A DNA stretch of 64,000 nucleotides from Thalassovita sp. (GTDB lineage: Bacteria; Pseudomonadota; Alphaproteobacteria; Rhodobacterales; Rhodobacteraceae). Location of the stretch: contig NZ_OY829290.1 in the NCBI RefSeq assembly GCF_963691685.1, positions 372,001 to 436,000 on the forward strand. The letters are read 5' to 3'. The notes beneath the pieces were generated by a model that did no database searches, had not been told where the DNA came from, and was given only the letters and a program-made list of their open reading frames with translations. Below are positions 61,851 to 64,000 of this stretch, in pieces. Numbering within the stretch: the stretch's first letter is position 1; every line of letters begins with the position of its first letter. Made by a program: the position numbers and the translations under genes.

Positions 61851-62642
61851 ATGACCGTTTACTTTATTGGCGCGGGGCCGGGCGATCCCGAATTGCTGAC
61901 GAAAAAGGCCGAGCGGGTGATCGGCGAATGCCCCGTCTGTCTCTATGCGGGCTCCTTGGTGCCGCCAGAGGTGGTGGCCTGTGCCCCGGAAGGTGCGCGG
62001 GTGCTGGACACGGCGCCGATGACGCTGGATGAGACCCATGCCGAGATCGTGGCGGCCCATGCCAAGGGGCAGGATGTGGCACGGGTGCATTCCGGTGATC
62101 CGTCGCTTTATGGTGCAATTGCCGAACAGATCCGTCGGTTGCAGGCCGAGGGCATTGCCTATGAGATCATCCCTGGTGTGCCGGCCTATGCGGCAATGGC
62201 TGCAGCCCTTGGGCAGGAGTTGACCATCCCTGAGGTGGCGCAATCGATTGTGCTAACCCGGGTGTCGATGAAATCGACCTCAATGCCAGAAGGTGAGACC
62301 CTAGAAAACTTCGCCCGCACCGGCGCGACCTTGGCGATTCATCTGGGGATCCGCAATCTGCGTGAGATTGAGCGCCAGCTGGTGCCCAATTATGGCGCGG
62401 AGTGTCCGGTTGTGGTGGGCTACCGCGTCGGCTGGCCGGATGAGATGTTCATCAAAGGCACGCTGAGCGACATTCGCAAAAAAGTGCGGGCTGAAAAGAT
62501 CACCCGCACCGCTTTGATTCTGGTGGGGCCGGCACTTGGCACGGTTCGTGATTTCAAAGACTCAGCCCTCTATGATCCGAAGATGCCGCATGTGCTGCGT
62601 CCGGTGGAGGGAGCGGTCTTGGAAGAGCCCATCGACGAGTGA
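61851..62642 (+). CDS. cobM: Precorrin-4 C11-methyltransferase
   Basis: This 263-residue SAM methylase has MTVYFIGAGPGDPELLTKKA at the start, CLYAGSLVPPEVVACAPEGA, VARVHSGDPSLYGAIAEQIRRL, VPAYAAMAAALGQELTIPEV and LTRVSMKSTSMPEGETL. All are typical of CobM/CbiF. It yields precorrin-5. Last recognised cob gene of the plus-strand block. GAGGGGCGCGGCGC precedes the ATG. No cobK (precorrin-6A reductase) follows within the window. Confidence 0.96.
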   Translation: MTVYFIGAGPGDPELLTKKAERVIGECPVCLYAGSLVPPEVVACAPEGARVLDTAPMTLDETHAEIVAAHAKGQDVARVHSGDPSLYGAIAEQIRRLQAEGIAYEIIPGVPAYAAMAAALGQELTIPEVAQSIVLTRVSMKSTSMPEGETLENFARTGATLAIHLGIRNLREIERQLVPNYGAECPVVVGYRVGWPDEMFIKGTLSDIRKKVRAEKITRTALILVGPALGTVRDFKDSALYDPKMPHVLRPVEGAVLEEPIDE

Positions 62643-62710
62643 GATTTCGTCAAAGGTTTACTTGACCTTAACTGGAAATCCCCCATCTTGGGGCCAGAAG
62701 GAGGAGCGAA

Positions 62711-63064
62711 ATGACGACATTTCTGCCCAAAGAGGTTCAGGCCGGTCTGGATGCTGCACGCAAGAAAGACCAGAAACGCAACAGCCGCATGTTGGTGGAG
62801 GCCGATGGCCAGACCTATCGTGTGCTGCGATTCTGGGAAACTGGCTTTGCGCTGGATGCGGACTCCGCGCCACATCTGCGTGGCTTTGTGGATCTGTTTG
62901 ACCGGGGCGAACACCTCTATCAGTGTCTGATCCTTGCCTCGGAAGAAGAGGCCGGAGAGATGTGTTATGAATTCAAACGCCTCACCGCGATCCACGGCAA
63001 ACCGCCGGCGGATTTCGTGAAAGAGGATCATGAGGTCATCGCGCTTCTGGGGCACCAAAGCTGA
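62711..63064 (+). CDS. Conserved hypothetical protein downstream of cobM
   Basis: This 117-residue soluble protein (MTTFLPKEVQAGLDAARKK, a strand-rich centre VEADGQTYRVLRFWETGFALD, and CYEFKRLTAIHGKPPADF) is of a type common in Rhodobacteraceae but without a function I can name. It starts 68 bp after cobM. A strong GGAGGAGCG ribosome site supports the start. It may be the last gene of the cob transcript since a terminator follows it. Confidence 0.8.
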   Translation: MTTFLPKEVQAGLDAARKKDQKRNSRMLVEADGQTYRVLRFWETGFALDADSAPHLRGFVDLFDRGEHLYQCLILASEEEAGEMCYEFKRLTAIHGKPPADFVKEDHEVIALLGHQS

Positions 63065-63095
63065 GCCCACACGTTTCTGATGCGTTTTCGCGAAT

Positions 63096-63131
63096 TGAAG
63101 CGGCTCCAACCGGGGCCGCTTTTGTTTTTGT
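63096..63131 (+). terminator. Intrinsic terminator ending the cobM-side transcript
   Basis: AAGCGGC (63098-63104) pairs with GCCGCTT (63115-63121), followed by TTGTTTTTG. It is the first good terminator after the leader of the cbiX-cobM operon. Confidence 0.85.
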
Positions 63132-63243
63132 AGCTTGGCGATGCGCCGGGGCCTGTCAGAAACCGCACTGGCTGACAGGGTAGGCGGGATAAGGGCGGAC
63201 GAGGTGACGACCGCCCTTGGTCAGCTTTGTAAAAACGCAGCTC

Positions 63244-63570
63244 TTAGGTGGCTGCGCTGAGGTAGGCCAGCACCAGCAGCAGGGTGAGGATCACCACAGG
63301 GCCGCTGAGTTGCACGTAGTCCTTGGCGCGGATCAGTGTGGCGGCGGCGGCCAGCATGATCATCACGCCAAGCCCGATGCCAAAGGGCTGGCTGAGCGGA
63401 AACAGCAGCAGCGTGGCAACCAGCGCCTCAAGGGCTGCTGTCACAAAGCGGAACCATGCGGGATAGCCCCAAGCGGCGTAGCTTTCGCGGATCTTCTGCG
63501 GGCCCAGCCCATTTGTCAGCGTGCCGATGATGAAGAAGGCCACCAGAAACCAGGTCAGATAGTCGGTCAT
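63244..63570 (-). CDS. DoxX-like small membrane protein
   Basis: This 108-residue protein has four hydrophobic segments (about 6-24, 42-60, 65-83 and 88-106). It has the pattern KIRESYAAWGYPAWFRFVTAALEALVATLLLFP, which fits the DoxX-like family. Role unknown. ATG 63570 has a weak ribosome site (CAAGAGAGACAA). A longer open frame to 63708 is not supported. Confidence 0.78.
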   Translation of the reverse strand: MTDYLTWFLVAFFIIGTLTNGLGPQKIRESYAAWGYPAWFRFVTAALEALVATLLLFPLSQPFGIGLGVMIMLAAAATLIRAKDYVQLSGPVVILTLLLVLAYLSAAT

Positions 63571-63757
63571 TTGTCTCTCTTGCGGTAAGGTCAGGGGCTT
63601 ACTGGCAAGAAGATCGTTCGAGTCCACGCGCTGCCCCTGAGGTAAGGGTTGCGCCGTGGTCGAAGCAGAACCGGCCCTGCGGCCAGCGCAGGAGACACCA
63701 CCCTGCAACTCTGATTTCGGCAGGGCCTACCTATGAGTGGAGGGTGCGAAGGTCAAG

Positions 63758-63779
63758 GGCAGGGGCTGTGGCCCCTGCC
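63758..63779. terminator. Hairpin after the right-edge gene, no U tract
   Basis: GGCAGGGGC and GCCCCTGCC form a perfect 9-bp stem around TGTG. It lies 9 bp downstream of the minus-strand gene at the right edge and resembles the hairpin at 36094-36118. Confidence 0.5.
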
Positions 63780-63788
63780 GGGTGTAGA

Positions 63789-64000
63789 TCAGCCGTATTT
63801 GCGCAGCGCTTCCAGTTCCAGGTCCAGGCGCAGCTGTTTGTCCGCGATCTGTTTCATCACCGCTTTGCGGTCCTCGGGATCAGTGGTGGCTTTCAACGTG
63901 GCGTGCAGCGTGGCGATCTGGCGTTTCAGCTCCACCGCCAGCGGCTTGGCTTGGTTTTCTTTCAGCAAGTGGTCCAGCACCGCATCTTTGGGCTGGTGGA
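63789..64000 (-). CDS. Partial hypothetical protein running off the right edge
   Basis: The frame is open from the right edge to the stop, giving about 69 C-terminal residues. An internal GTG at 63980 is probably not the start since the frame continues upstream. The segment is helical and charged (ENQAKPLAVELKRQIATLHA, EDRKAVMKQIADKQLRLDLELEALRKYG), suggesting a coiled coil. I do not recognise the family. Confidence 0.65.
   Translation of the reverse strand, partial: HQPKDAVLDHLLKENQAKPLAVELKRQIATLHATLKATTDPEDRKAVMKQIADKQLRLDLELEALRKYG

Noticed and set aside
59918..61852. 644-codon open frame on the minus strand over cobJ
   Set aside because: It is an antisense shadow of cobJ in high-GC DNA: low-complexity Arg/Gln/His composition and no family resemblance, while the plus strand encodes a clear CbiG-CobJ protein.
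63601..63700. Possible tRNA because of GTTCGAGTCC near 63617
   Set aside because: No acceptor stem, anticodon arm or D-arm can be folded around it.

Overview
The window is a high-GC chromosomal segment of an alphaproteobacterium, almost certainly a member of the Rhodobacteraceae (Roseobacter group). The evidence is the gene content (TrcR/DUF1013, COQ9, an AglEFGAK alpha-glucoside operon, a CbiG-CobJ fusion, a long His-rich CbiX, cbtBA under a B12 riboswitch, an alphaproteobacterial-type SMC) and the tight, overlapping operons. No tRNA, rRNA operon, CRISPR array, prophage or intact transposase was seen.

Layout. (1) 1-5.8 kb: end of an alpha-glucoside uptake and hydrolysis operon, aglE(partial)-aglF-aglG-aglA-aglK. 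(2) 5.8-17.7 kb: housekeeping and stress genes: a nu-type GST, mscL, a peroxiredoxin-like protein divergent from an AraC regulator, alanine dehydrogenase divergent from its Lrp-type regulator, a GMC oxidoreductase, rpsU, COQ9, a quinone oxidoreductase, an H-NS-like protein, RNase T2, TrcR and a DAO-family oxidase. (3) 17.9-21.8 kb: a secreted ABC-type binding protein followed by a membrane PAS-GGDEF-EAL protein, likely a ligand sensor coupled to c-di-GMP turnover. (4) 21.8-29.6 kb: recR, ybaB, phzF and dnaX on the minus strand, an ankyrin protein, a tyrosine phosphatase, rsgA and the SRP RNA gene. (5) 29.6-37.9 kb: a cyclic-nucleotide phosphodiesterase/nucleotidase without a signal peptide, nudC, an SRPBCC protein, a FadR-type regulator with a candidate operator, a small membrane hydrolase, cobO, a fasciclin protein, a ten-helix membrane protein preceded by two ATTC-N8-GAAT dyads, and a lipoprotein. 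(6) 37.9-62.6 kb: cobalamin and cobalt genes in several blocks. The minus-strand block is riboswitch-cbtB-cbtA-His-rich protein-cobW-GNAT-cobN. The block DUF1636-cobC-cobD is also on the minus strand. The plus-strand block is small membrane protein-cbiX-cobH-cobL-cobI-cobJ(CbiG fusion)-cobM. Between the blocks lie smc, a lytic transglycosylase, a glutathionyl-hydroquinone-reductase-like GST, and a flavin amine oxidase gene broken by one in-frame TAG. (7) 62.7-64 kb: small unknown genes.

How it fits together. The cobalamin genes cover cobalt uptake (CbtAB), metal handling (CobW, CbiX and the His-rich protein), corrin ring methylation and rearrangement (CobI, CobJ, CobM, CobL, CobH), late cobalt insertion (CobN), adenosylation (CobO) and the aminopropanol arm (CobC, CobD). 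Not in the window are a precorrin-6A reductase, SUMT, CobB, CobQ, CobS/T and a recognisable CobG/CobZ. The most notable non-standard items are the 263-bp palindromic MITE-like element directly downstream of the broken amine oxidase, the double dyad matching the persulfide-sensor (SqrR/BigR) operator upstream of the ten-helix transporter-like protein, and the binding-protein/c-di-GMP enzyme pair.
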